From positions 61,568 through 125,567 of the forward strand of contig NZ_JAMYDU010000016.1 of the NCBI RefSeq assembly GCF_024138395.1: a stretch of 64,000 bases of DNA, written 5' to 3'. Of this stretch, positions 8,372-15,865 are shown in pieces. Made by a program: the position numbers and the translations under genes. The notes beneath the pieces were generated by a model. That model was not told where the DNA came from and searched no databases. It saw only the letters and a program-made list of their open reading frames with translations. The first letter of the stretch is position 1. The number at the start of each line of letters is the position of its first letter. The DNA is from Pseudomonas mandelii (GTDB lineage: Bacteria; Pseudomonadota; Gammaproteobacteria; Pseudomonadales; Pseudomonadaceae).

Positions 8372-9165
8372 TCGCCGCTCAAGCGGTCGACCCGACCCCG
8401 CAATGGCTGTTGCTCGATGTGCCGGGCGTGCCTCAGGCCGGCGCGAATTTACGGCAACAGTTTGCTTATGTCCGATCATTCCGCCTGTTCGAAGGCACCG
8501 AATTTCACCCCTTGCGTGAGCACGGGCCGGTGTTGGTCGACCTTCGCGAATGCCCGGCACTGGCCGAGCTGTGCCAAAGTGCGCCACACATCTGGAGCGG
8601 ATTGCTGCTAGCCAGTGAAGCAACGCCATCGCAGCTGCTGGAGCATTTGCGACGCATGCTCACAGTCACTTTGAGTCTGCATCACCGGGCCTTGTTGAGT
8701 TACTACAACCCACACACGGCGAGTTATTTTTTCGATGCCTGCGATGCGCAGGAGTTGAGTCGCTGGCTCGGTCCGATCGATCAATTGCGCTGGTTCGGTG
8801 GCACCTGGGCCGACCGGGCGATAGGCTGCCAGGGCTGGCAGCAGTTGTTCAATCCGCGGCTTGCCGTCCGGCCGCTGGCCATCGAAGAAAACCTCAGCCC
8901 GCGTCAGCGAGATACCTTGCAAACCTGCCTGCTGGAACAACACGCCTGGCGCTGGAGCCGATCCACCAACACCGACTACAACAGTGTGTGGGCTTACTTG
9001 CAGGAAGGGCTGGCGCTGGGTTTCAGCGAACGTCCGGTGCTCGATGGCTGGTTATGGCTGCGCTTGCAGCATCCCGACGCAGTGGCCGGGCGTCCATTGT
9101 CGGGAGGCACACAGCAGGAGCGTCTCGATAGCCTGCGCAACCTGTGGCAGAACGACCAACCCTGA
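8368..9165 (+). CDS. DUF4123 type VI effector adaptor/chaperone
   Basis: 265 residues from the ATG that overlaps the vgrG stop. An upstream ATG at 8323 in the same frame would lie wholly inside vgrG and is less likely. The DUF4123 hallmark segments are present: PQWLLLDVPG at the start, LFEGTEFHPLREHGPVLVDL, WSGLLLASEATPSQLLEHLRRML and SYYNPHTASYFF, with a C-terminal helical extension. Family members load a cognate effector onto the adjacent VgrG. Here the next gene is a MATE pump on the opposite strand only 23 bases away, so the effector usually encoded immediately downstream is absent. Confidence 0.85.
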   Translation: MIAAQAVDPTPQWLLLDVPGVPQAGANLRQQFAYVRSFRLFEGTEFHPLREHGPVLVDLRECPALAELCQSAPHIWSGLLLASEATPSQLLEHLRRMLTVTLSLHHRALLSYYNPHTASYFFDACDAQELSRWLGPIDQLRWFGGTWADRAIGCQGWQQLFNPRLAVRPLAIEENLSPRQRDTLQTCLLEQHAWRWSRSTNTDYNSVWAYLQEGLALGFSERPVLDGWLWLRLQHPDAVAGRPLSGGTQQERLDSLRNLWQNDQP

Positions 9166-9188
9166 ATGAGCGAAAGGCCGGCCCCTCG

Positions 9189-10529
9189 TCATCCTTTTAA
9201 CCAGCTGTCGTGCTTGCGCAAGTACCAGGCGAACGCGCCGAGGGTCAGGCTGCGCAGCAACATGAACAACAGGAAGGTTATCCACAATCCATGGTTGCCC
9301 AAGCCTTGCAGCGCCCAGGCGAAGGGCAGCAGCAGGATCACCGTCAGCAGCATGCCGTTGCGCATTTCCCGGGCGCGGGTGGCGCCGATGAAGAGGCCGT
9401 CGAGCAGGTAACTCCAGACGGCAATCAGCGGCAGCACCGCGAGGTAAGGCAGATAAAGGAAAGCAGTGTCGCGCACGCTCTGGATGTCGGTCTGCATCTC
9501 GATGAACAGATGCCCGGCGAACAGAAACAACAAGGCAAACCCCAGACTCGCCAGCAATGACCAACCGCACGCCACCACCAATGAGCGGCGCAGGGCCTCT
9601 CGGTCGCGAGCACCGATGGCGTGTCCGCAAAGGGCTTCTACGGCATGAGCCAAACCGTCCAGGGCATGCGCGGTCAGCAGCAGGCCGTTGAGCAGCAAGG
9701 CGTTGGCGGCGACCGTGGCATCGCCCAGTCGAGCACCCTGCACGGTGATCAGGAAAAACACCGACTGCAACGCCAGACTGCGGATGAAGATGTCGCGATT
9801 GACCGCCAGCAATGGGCGCCAACTCTGCCACAACGCCAGCGCGGCCCAGGCGATATGGCCGGGGTAGGCGCGCAGGGCTTTGCGGGTCATGAACAGGCCG
9901 ATCAGTGCGCCGGTCCACTCGGCGATCACCGAGGCCCGGGCCGCGCCGACCACGCCCCAATCCAGGCCGAGCACGAACCACAGGTTCAGCGCGATATTGA
10001 CCAGGTTGGTGCTCAGCAGAATCGCCAGCGGAGCCCGAGCGTTCTGGGTACCGAGGAACCAGCCCACCAGCGCGTAGCTGGCCAGCGCCGCCGGCAAGCC
10101 GAACAGCCGCGTATGGAAGAACTCGCGGGTGAGCTGATCCAGCTCCGCCGACGGTTGCATGAAGTGCAACGCGAGCCCGCTCAACGGCACGCCCACGGCG
10201 CCCAACAAAATGGCCAGGCCCATGGCCAACAACAGACCCTGGAGCAAAATCTGCCGCAACGCTGCGCCATCCCCGCGCCCGGCAGCCTGGGCGGCGAACC
10301 CGGTGGAGCCCATACGCAGAAAGCCCATGGCCCACGCGAGAAAGGTATACAGGCTGGCGCCTACCGCGACAGCACCGAGCTGATGAGCATGGGGCAGGTG
10401 GCCAACGACGGTACTGTCGACCAGCGCCACCAGCGGTACGGAAATGTTCGAGAGAATCATCGGGGCGGCGAGCGCCCAGACTCGACGATGGGTCGGACGG
10501 TCGCGCCAGTCGGCAATCAGGTTGGACAT
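9189..10529 (-). CDS. MATE family efflux transporter (DinF-like)
   Basis: 446 residues with about 12 hydrophobic segments. N-terminal sequence RRVWALAAPMILSNISVPLVALVDSTVVGHL is the MATE signature, and an internal repeat is visible near residues 235-260. DinF-branch MATE proteins export cationic or toxic compounds in exchange for H+ or Na+. It converges on the DUF4123 gene. The ATG is preceded by AGGAGCCTGC on the coding strand, though AGGAG is close to optimal distance, so the start is well supported. Confidence 0.9.
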   Translation of the reverse strand: MSNLIADWRDRPTHRRVWALAAPMILSNISVPLVALVDSTVVGHLPHAHQLGAVAVGASLYTFLAWAMGFLRMGSTGFAAQAAGRGDGAALRQILLQGLLLAMGLAILLGAVGVPLSGLALHFMQPSAELDQLTREFFHTRLFGLPAALASYALVGWFLGTQNARAPLAILLSTNLVNIALNLWFVLGLDWGVVGAARASVIAEWTGALIGLFMTRKALRAYPGHIAWAALALWQSWRPLLAVNRDIFIRSLALQSVFFLITVQGARLGDATVAANALLLNGLLLTAHALDGLAHAVEALCGHAIGARDREALRRSLVVACGWSLLASLGFALLFLFAGHLFIEMQTDIQSVRDTAFLYLPYLAVLPLIAVWSYLLDGLFIGATRAREMRNGMLLTVILLLPFAWALQGLGNHGLWITFLLFMLLRSLTLGAFAWYLRKHDSWLKG

Positions 10530-10612
10530 GCAGGCTCCTTGGGGGCGCCTGCATTGTAGCGGTTGATTGTGTTCAGCTAAGTGAACGCAATCTACAAAAC
10601 ATCAAAGATCCA

Positions 10613-10702
10613 TGTGGGAGCGAGCTTGCTCGCGATAGCGGACTGACAGTCAACTTGCATGTTGGATATGCTGGCGTCATCGCGAGCAAGCTCGCTCCCA
10701 CA
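10613..10702. repeat. REP pair (TGTGGGAGCGAGCTTGCTCGCGA)
   Basis: Arms 10613-10635 and 10680-10702 are inverted copies. They separate the MATE gene from the small membrane protein gene. Confidence 0.9.
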
Positions 10703-10715
10703 GGGATTTGTGGGA

Positions 10716-11009
10716 TTAATGAACAATCCAGCTCAGCAACCACAACCCCAGCAACAACCAGATAATCCCCATGATGATCGACGCGTTCATGAAGGCGCGG
10801 ATCGCCGCCCACAGCAGCATCAGCCCGATGATCAGTGTGATGATGCTGACGATCGAAGTGTCCATGCCCAGCGCCTGGGCCAACCCTTCGACAAAATTAC
10901 TGCCAGCGTTGCTCAACAGATTGAACAGACCACTGAGGGCATCGATGATGAACCGGATGGCCGAACCGATTATCTGGCCGAGCCATTCGAAAAAGCTTTC
11001 TACCTGCAT
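10716..11009 (-). CDS. Small membrane protein of unknown function
   Basis: 97 residues. The N-terminal half is amphipathic and helical (FFEWLGQIIGSAIRFIIDAL), the C-terminal half has two likely membrane helices (about 52-70 and 78-95), with tryptophans at both ends. AGGAC lies 8-9 bases before the ATG. I recognise no family with an assigned role. Transcribed away from the MazG-like gene. Confidence 0.75.
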   Translation of the reverse strand: MQVESFFEWLGQIIGSAIRFIIDALSGLFNLLSNAGSNFVEGLAQALGMDTSIVSIITLIIGLMLLWAAIRAFMNASIIMGIIWLLLGLWLLSWIVH

Positions 11010-11112
11010 GTATACGTCCTGATGGAGTAGTGGCGTGGTTGCCGGATCCGAGCGTTGGGCTATTGTTCGTGCTGTTGAGTTCCCAACTGTTCAAGTATGG
11101 CGCAAACATCTT

Positions 11113-11244
11113 TGTAGCAGCTGCCGAAGGCTGCGTTCGGCTGCGAAGCAGTCGTCAGTCCTGCATCCTCGTTAAAACTGAAAGATCCTGGTGCCCGGTT
11201 TTGCGACTGCTGCGCAGCCGAACGCAGCCTTCGGCAGCTGCTAC
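11113..11244. repeat. REP-type inverted repeat (GCTGCCGAAGGCTGCG family)
   Basis: Left arm 11113-11153 (TGTAGCAGCTGCCGAAGGC...) pairs with right arm 11204-11244, with one or two mismatches and a 50-base loop. It sits just upstream of the MazG-like gene. Confidence 0.9.
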
Positions 11245-11301
11245 GTAGACCTTGCCTTCGCCCGTCATCCCCTTGAAGCTATACGCCTTCAGGAGAGCCC
11301 G

Positions 11302-11604
11302 ATGAACCTTGTTGAACTGACCGAACGCCTGCACGCCATTCGCGACCGCAATGACTGGCGGCAATTTCACAGCCCGAAAAACCTGGCCATGGCCGCGAGC
11401 GTGGAAATGTCCGAGCTGGTGGAGATTTTCCAGTGGCTGACCGAAGATCAGTCACGCCAGTTGCCGGCAGACAAGCTCGCCCATGCCGGGCAGGAAATCG
11501 GCGACATCGTGCTGTATCTACTGCTGCTATGCAGCGAGTTGGGGTTGGACATGAATGAAGTGGTGCGCAGCAAACTCGTGGACAGCGAACGGCGGTTCAG
11601 CTAA
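11302..11604 (+). CDS. MazG-like nucleotide pyrophosphohydrolase
   Basis: 100 residues beginning MNLVELTERLHAIRDRNDW, with AGGAGA 6 bases upstream; longer in-frame starts would reach into the REP element. The metal-binding pattern of all-alpha NTP pyrophosphatases is intact: ExxE in EMSELVEIFQWL (about 34-45) and ExxD in EIGDIVLYLLLL (about 70-81). Short single-domain members of this type resemble dCTPase/RS21-C6 enzymes that remove non-canonical dNTPs. It overlaps cmoM by one base (TAATG), so the two are translated together. Confidence 0.88.
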   Translation: MNLVELTERLHAIRDRNDWRQFHSPKNLAMAASVEMSELVEIFQWLTEDQSRQLPADKLAHAGQEIGDIVLYLLLLCSELGLDMNEVVRSKLVDSERRFS

Positions 11605-12353
11605 TGAGCGACCGTCATTTCGATCAACTGGCGACGCGCTTCGCCGAAAAAATCTACGGGGGCGCCAAAGGTGCGATCCGTCTCGCGGTGCTGCAAGCCG
11701 ACCTGGCCGAAACCCTGCCGGATCGCCCGTTGCGCGTACTGGACATCGGCGCCGGCCTGGGCCACATGTCGTTATGGCTGGCCGAGCGCGGTCATCAGGT
11801 GACCCTCGCCGAGCCTGCCGAACCGATGCTTGAAGGCGCCCGTCAGCGTTTCGCCGAAGCCGGGCAGACGGCGACCTTCATTCAGGCGCCGTGGCAGGAT
11901 CTGCTCGGTCAGCTCACCGAACCCTACGATCTGGTGCTGTGCCACGCCGTGCTGGAATGGCTGGCCGAACCCCATGCGATTTTGCCGGTACTGCATCAGT
12001 TGACGAAGCCGGACGGCTGGTTGTCCCTGGCGTTCTACAACCGCGATGCGTTGATCTACCGCAACCTGCTCAAGGGCCATTTCCGCAAGATGCGCAAGAA
12101 CGATATGGCCGGCGAGAAGCAGAGCCTGACCCCGCAGCAGCCGCTGGATCCACGGGAACTGGCGGCGCAACTTGAGAGCATGTGGCAGGTCGAAACTCAA
12201 AGTGGGGTGCGGGTTTTTTACGATTATATGCCGGTGGAATTCCAGGCCCGCGTCCAACTGCCGGACTTGCTGGAAATGGAACTGGCCCACCGTCGTCACC
12301 CAAGCTTCGCCGGGCTTGGGCGCTATTTGCACTGGATCTGCCGGCCGATCTGA
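11604..12353 (+). CDS. cmoM: tRNA 5-carboxymethoxyuridine methyltransferase
   Basis: 249 residues. SAM-binding motif VLDIGAGLGHMSLWLAERGH (about 44-63) and post-motifs LCHAVLEWLAEP and PDGWLSLAFYN. The start (DRHFDQLATRFAEKIYGGAKG) and end (GVRVFYDYMP, GRYLHWICRP) follow E. coli CmoM (formerly SmtA) closely from memory. The enzyme methylates the carboxyl of cmo5U at wobble position 34 of tRNA. It is coupled to the MazG-like gene and followed 12 bases later by a lipoprotein gene. Confidence 0.88.
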   Translation: MSDRHFDQLATRFAEKIYGGAKGAIRLAVLQADLAETLPDRPLRVLDIGAGLGHMSLWLAERGHQVTLAEPAEPMLEGARQRFAEAGQTATFIQAPWQDLLGQLTEPYDLVLCHAVLEWLAEPHAILPVLHQLTKPDGWLSLAFYNRDALIYRNLLKGHFRKMRKNDMAGEKQSLTPQQPLDPRELAAQLESMWQVETQSGVRVFYDYMPVEFQARVQLPDLLEMELAHRRHPSFAGLGRYLHWICRPI

Positions 12354-12365
12354 GCGGAGTGCGAA

Positions 12366-12992
12366 ATGAAAAGTCGTTCAGGGTTACTGATGATCTGCCT
12401 CGGGTTGGCGGCCTGTCAGGGCAGCAACCCTTATGTCGCGACGTCCAATCCTCTGCCGCCGGCACCGCCTCAAGCCGCCACGACCTTCGACCGTAGCGCC
12501 TACCCGGCGCCGCCACGGGATTACGGGCGTTATCGCAGCTGGGCCTGGCTCAACGGGCGCCTGCCATCGGGCACGGCCTGGGCCGACTCGGCACAGGTGG
12601 CCGAAGCCGTTAGCAATGCCCTCGATCAACGCGGCTTGCGCCCGTTGCACGACAACCGCCCGGCGGACCTGTTGGTCAGTGCCGATTTGCGCCTGGAAAC
12701 CCGTTTGCGTCAGGTGCAGGACGACTACGGTTATGGTGGCGGTTACTACGGCGGTGGTTATGGCGGTTACAACCGCTACGGCAGCGGTTACGGCATGTAC
12801 AACACGGTGCCGGTCATCCGTACTTATCAGGTACAAGTCGTGGTGGTGCGCGTCGATCTGTTCGACGCCAGCACCGGCCAGCCGGTATGGAGTGCCAGTG
12901 CCGAAACCAGCAGTCAGGGCCGCCAGAGCGAGCGTGCCGATGCCATACGCGAAGCTGTCGAAAAGGCCATGTCGGCGTATCCTCCTAGTTAG
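12366..12992 (+). CDS. DUF4136 lipoprotein, first of two paralogues
   Basis: 208 residues with a lipoprotein signal peptide; lipobox LGLAAC gives an acylated Cys at residue 17. The mature part has the DUF4136 pattern (YRSWAWLNG; LDQRGLRPL; ADLLVSADLRLETR; RVDLFDASTGQPVWSASAE). A Gly/Tyr-rich loop (YGYGGGYYGGGYGGY) near 120-145 interrupts the domain. The protein is probably anchored in the outer membrane facing the periplasm. Function unknown. The next gene encodes a second copy of the same family. Confidence 0.85.
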   Translation: MKSRSGLLMICLGLAACQGSNPYVATSNPLPPAPPQAATTFDRSAYPAPPRDYGRYRSWAWLNGRLPSGTAWADSAQVAEAVSNALDQRGLRPLHDNRPADLLVSADLRLETRLRQVQDDYGYGGGYYGGGYGGYNRYGSGYGMYNTVPVIRTYQVQVVVVRVDLFDASTGQPVWSASAETSSQGRQSERADAIREAVEKAMSAYPPS

Positions 12993-13045
12993 CTTCCTTT
13001 ACCGGAAGCGTCCCGCAGGCGCATGTCTTCTATCGGAGAAAAATC

Positions 13046-13606
13046 ATGTCCCGCCGTCTCGTTTTACTGGCCATGGCCGCGCTGCTCACTGCCTGCGCCG
13101 CCAACCAGATCAATCATGATTTCGACGCCAGCCGCGACTTTGCCGCCTATCGTAGCTGGAGCTGGAAAGAGCCCGCCGTGCAATACCGTCCCGATGATCC
13201 ACGGATCAAGAGTGACCTGACTGAACAACGCATTCGCCAGTCCGTTGCCGATCAGCTGGATCAGCGTGGCTTGCGTCCGGCCGCTGCCGGTGCCCGCTCG
13301 GACCTGAAGGTGCAGGCCTATCTGGTGGTCGAAGATCGTCAACAACAGGTGACCACTAACTATGGCGGCGGCTGGGGTGGTCCATGGCACGGCTACGGCT
13401 ACTGGGGCGGGCCGATGTACGAAACCCGCAACATCAGCTACAAGGTGGCGACCATTCAGGTCGACCTGCTCGATGGCAAGGATGGCAAACTGGTATGGCG
13501 CGGCAGCGACGAACAGACGCTCAGCCGCGCACCGAACCCGCAGGATCGCAGCAATAAAATCCACGAGACGGTCGGGCGGATATTGGCTAACTATCCACCG
13601 CGCTAA
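13046..13606 (+). CDS. DUF4136 lipoprotein, second paralogue
   Basis: 186 residues; lipobox LLTAC, acylated Cys 17. DUF4136 features match the preceding gene (FAAYRSWSWKEP; LDQRGLRPA; DLKVQAYLVVEDR; VDLLDGKDGKLVWRGS), with a Gly/Trp/Tyr-rich loop (GGGWGGPWHGYGYWGG) at the equivalent place. GGAG lies 9 bases upstream. Tandem duplication followed by divergence is the simplest explanation. Confidence 0.85.
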   Translation: MSRRLVLLAMAALLTACAANQINHDFDASRDFAAYRSWSWKEPAVQYRPDDPRIKSDLTEQRIRQSVADQLDQRGLRPAAAGARSDLKVQAYLVVEDRQQQVTTNYGGGWGGPWHGYGYWGGPMYETRNISYKVATIQVDLLDGKDGKLVWRGSDEQTLSRAPNPQDRSNKIHETVGRILANYPPR

Positions 13607-13635
13607 ACGCTGAACTATCCAGCACCACAGCCCCC

Positions 13636-13740
13636 TGTAGGAGCGAGCGATGCGGCGATCCGACTTGCCCGCGAAGAACGATAACGCGTAATGCCTGAAA
13701 AACCGCGGTGTCTTCTTCGCGGGCAAACCTCGCTCCTACA
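13636..13740. repeat. REP pair with GCGGCGATCCGAC insertion
   Basis: The right arm ends in the ordinary CGCGGGCAAACCTCGCTCCTACA. The left arm reads TGTAGGAGCGAGCG, then ATGCGGCGATCCGAC, then TTGCCCGCGAAGAA, that is, an extra block inside the normal arm. The same variant is found at 40001-40033 and, truncated, near 52396. Confidence 0.85.
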
Positions 13741-13873
13741 GATCTTCGTCATCACACAAGCCCACTATAAGTTGGTGAAATGGCATGTTGCCAGCAATCT
13801 GGCGGACCCTTGTCTACACTGCTTCACATCGTTGGAGGTAGCCCTCGGCAGTGCGCCGGCAAAGGAGTGTGCC

Positions 13874-15865
13874 ATGTCTCCCCGCTTGCAGTTTCGTAGC
13901 CCGGCCCGGCAACGGGGAGCGATCGGTTTGATGGCGGTACTGGCGCTGGGCATGGCCTTGGTGTTCTTGCTGGTCGTGATCGACAGCGGCCGCCTGTACC
14001 TGGAAAAACGCAGCTTGCAACGGGTCGCGGATATGGCCGCGCTGGAGGCCGCCACGCGCAACGGTGATTGCGCCACGGGTGCCACCGCTACCGCTTATGC
14101 CACCGCCAGCGCAAACCGCAACTATTTCACGCTTCCTGACCCCACGCGCAGCTTGGCGGTAACCTGTGGCACCTTGAGCCTGGACGCCAATAATCTTCGG
14201 GTTTTTACGGCTAATCCGAGCAGTAGCGAAGCCATTCGGGTGAGTGTCAGCCATTCGATCCTGCAAAGTTTCGCCGGTGGTATGGGTGCCCTGTTCGGCG
14301 GTGCTCCGGCCGGCGCGCCCCTCAACCTGACCGCGACCGCCGTCGCAGCGTTGCCGCCACCGCTGGCATCGCTGACTATCCGCACGACGGCGCTGAGTAT
14401 CGATACCAGCAAGTCGGCCATCCTTAATGGGCTGTTCGGTGGTTTGCTGGGCGGCAACCTGAACCTCTCCGTGGCAGGCTGGAACGGTTTGCTGAACACC
14501 AACATCAGCCTGCTGAGTTACCTCGATCGACTGAAGGTCGACCTCGGTGTCAACGCCGCCGGATATAACCAGGTATTGGGGACTTCGGTGGCCGTCAGCC
14601 AGTTGATCCAGACTGCCGTCAATGTGCTGGACCCCAATGGCACTCTCGGTGCGACGGCGACCATCGTCGGTCTGCAAGCACTCAAGGTTGCCGCGGGCTC
14701 AACGACCGTGGTGCTGGGCAATTTGTTGCACGTGGAGAATGGCAGCAATATGTCGGCGTTGGCGACCAGTGTGAGCGTGTTCAACCTGATCGAAGGCATC
14801 GTGCAACTGGCCAATAAGCAAAACGGTCTGGTGGCGACGCTGCCGATCAATCTGGCGGGGCTGGCGCAAATCACGGCTCGGGTGCAGGTCCTGGAGCCGC
14901 CGCAACTCTCCGCGATCGGCAATCCGAAAAAGGCTGCACTGAACCCCTTGGGACCTGACCGGATTTACGTGAGAACCGCGCAGGTGCGCACATTGCTATC
15001 GATCGACTTGCCGGCCCTCGACGCCATCGTGGCGCTGGTAAATGCGGTAACCGATCTGGCAGGACCGCTGACCAACACCCTCAACGCGTTGCTCAATCTC
15101 AATCTGGTGGCGGTGCTCAATTCATTGACCTGTGCCTTGGGCGCGCCCTGCCAGACACCCGACATCAAGCTATTGCCGGGGCCAATACGGCTCGACGTGG
15201 CGCTGGAGGTCGCGAGTGCCAGCAGTTACGTCACGGCCTACAGCTGCGTCAGCAACACCAATAAAACCCTGACCACCAGCACCAGTACATCGCTGGTGAA
15301 CCTGAAAATCGGCCGGATCGATTCGGCCAGTATGTTCGGCAGCAACACCACACCACCGGCGGTCACGGTGCAGCCGTTGAAGGTGATCGATATCGGGATC
15401 AAAACCTGTCGCAGGCTTCTGTTTTTGCCCATCACCTGCGATCCGCGTGTGCCCGGCGTCGGTGGAGGCATCAGTATCGTTGCCGACAGCAGCATGACCA
15501 GCGTGGCGGCGAACACCAACATTCCCCACGTCTACTCCGCACCACCCGCCACCAGCCTGCCGGAAATCAACCAGCCACCGTTCTACTACTCGTTCACCAC
15601 CAGCAGTATCGTCAGCAGTTTGCTCAACACCCCGCTTAACATTCACGTGGACATGTATGGCCCGTCGGGCAGTCTCGTTGGCGGTCTGGGGGCGATTCTG
15701 AGCAGCGTGACCAACTTGCTGATCAGTGCGATCAACAGCGTGCTCAGCCCATTGCTCGACAGCTTGATCAACACCTTACTGTTAAGCCTGGGGATCGATT
15801 TGAACAAGGTCGACGTCGGCGCCAACCTCAGCTGTCACTCGGGGCGCGCGACGCTGGTGATCTGA
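13874..15865 (+). CDS. tadG: TadG-like pilus assembly protein
   Basis: 663 residues from the ATG preceded by AAAGGAG. The Tad/TadE-TadG N-terminus is clear: RQRGAIGLMAVLALGMALVF, a membrane helix, then SGRLYLEKRSLQRVADMAALEAA (residues 12-62). The rest is a long, mostly beta, Ala/Leu/Ser/Thr-rich envelope region. Length and neighbours match PA4297. It stands alone here, convergent with pprA: the last 31 bases of the two genes overlap (15835-15865). In P. aeruginosa tadG belongs to the main tad operon; here it is about 6 kb from tadABC. Confidence 0.85.
   Translation: MSPRLQFRSPARQRGAIGLMAVLALGMALVFLLVVIDSGRLYLEKRSLQRVADMAALEAATRNGDCATGATATAYATASANRNYFTLPDPTRSLAVTCGTLSLDANNLRVFTANPSSSEAIRVSVSHSILQSFAGGMGALFGGAPAGAPLNLTATAVAALPPPLASLTIRTTALSIDTSKSAILNGLFGGLLGGNLNLSVAGWNGLLNTNISLLSYLDRLKVDLGVNAAGYNQVLGTSVAVSQLIQTAVNVLDPNGTLGATATIVGLQALKVAAGSTTVVLGNLLHVENGSNMSALATSVSVFNLIEGIVQLANKQNGLVATLPINLAGLAQITARVQVLEPPQLSAIGNPKKAALNPLGPDRIYVRTAQVRTLLSIDLPALDAIVALVNAVTDLAGPLTNTLNALLNLNLVAVLNSLTCALGAPCQTPDIKLLPGPIRLDVALEVASASSYVTAYSCVSNTNKTLTTSTSTSLVNLKIGRIDSASMFGSNTTPPAVTVQPLKVIDIGIKTCRRLLFLPITCDPRVPGVGGGISIVADSSMTSVAANTNIPHVYSAPPATSLPEINQPPFYYSFTTSSIVSSLLNTPLNIHVDMYGPSGSLVGGLGAILSSVTNLLISAINSVLSPLLDSLINTLLLSLGIDLNKVDVGANLSCHSGRATLVI

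Noticed and set aside
9621..10559. 312-codon forward frame opposite the MATE gene
   Set aside because: Gln/Gly/Arg-rich antisense of a membrane protein; no start signal.
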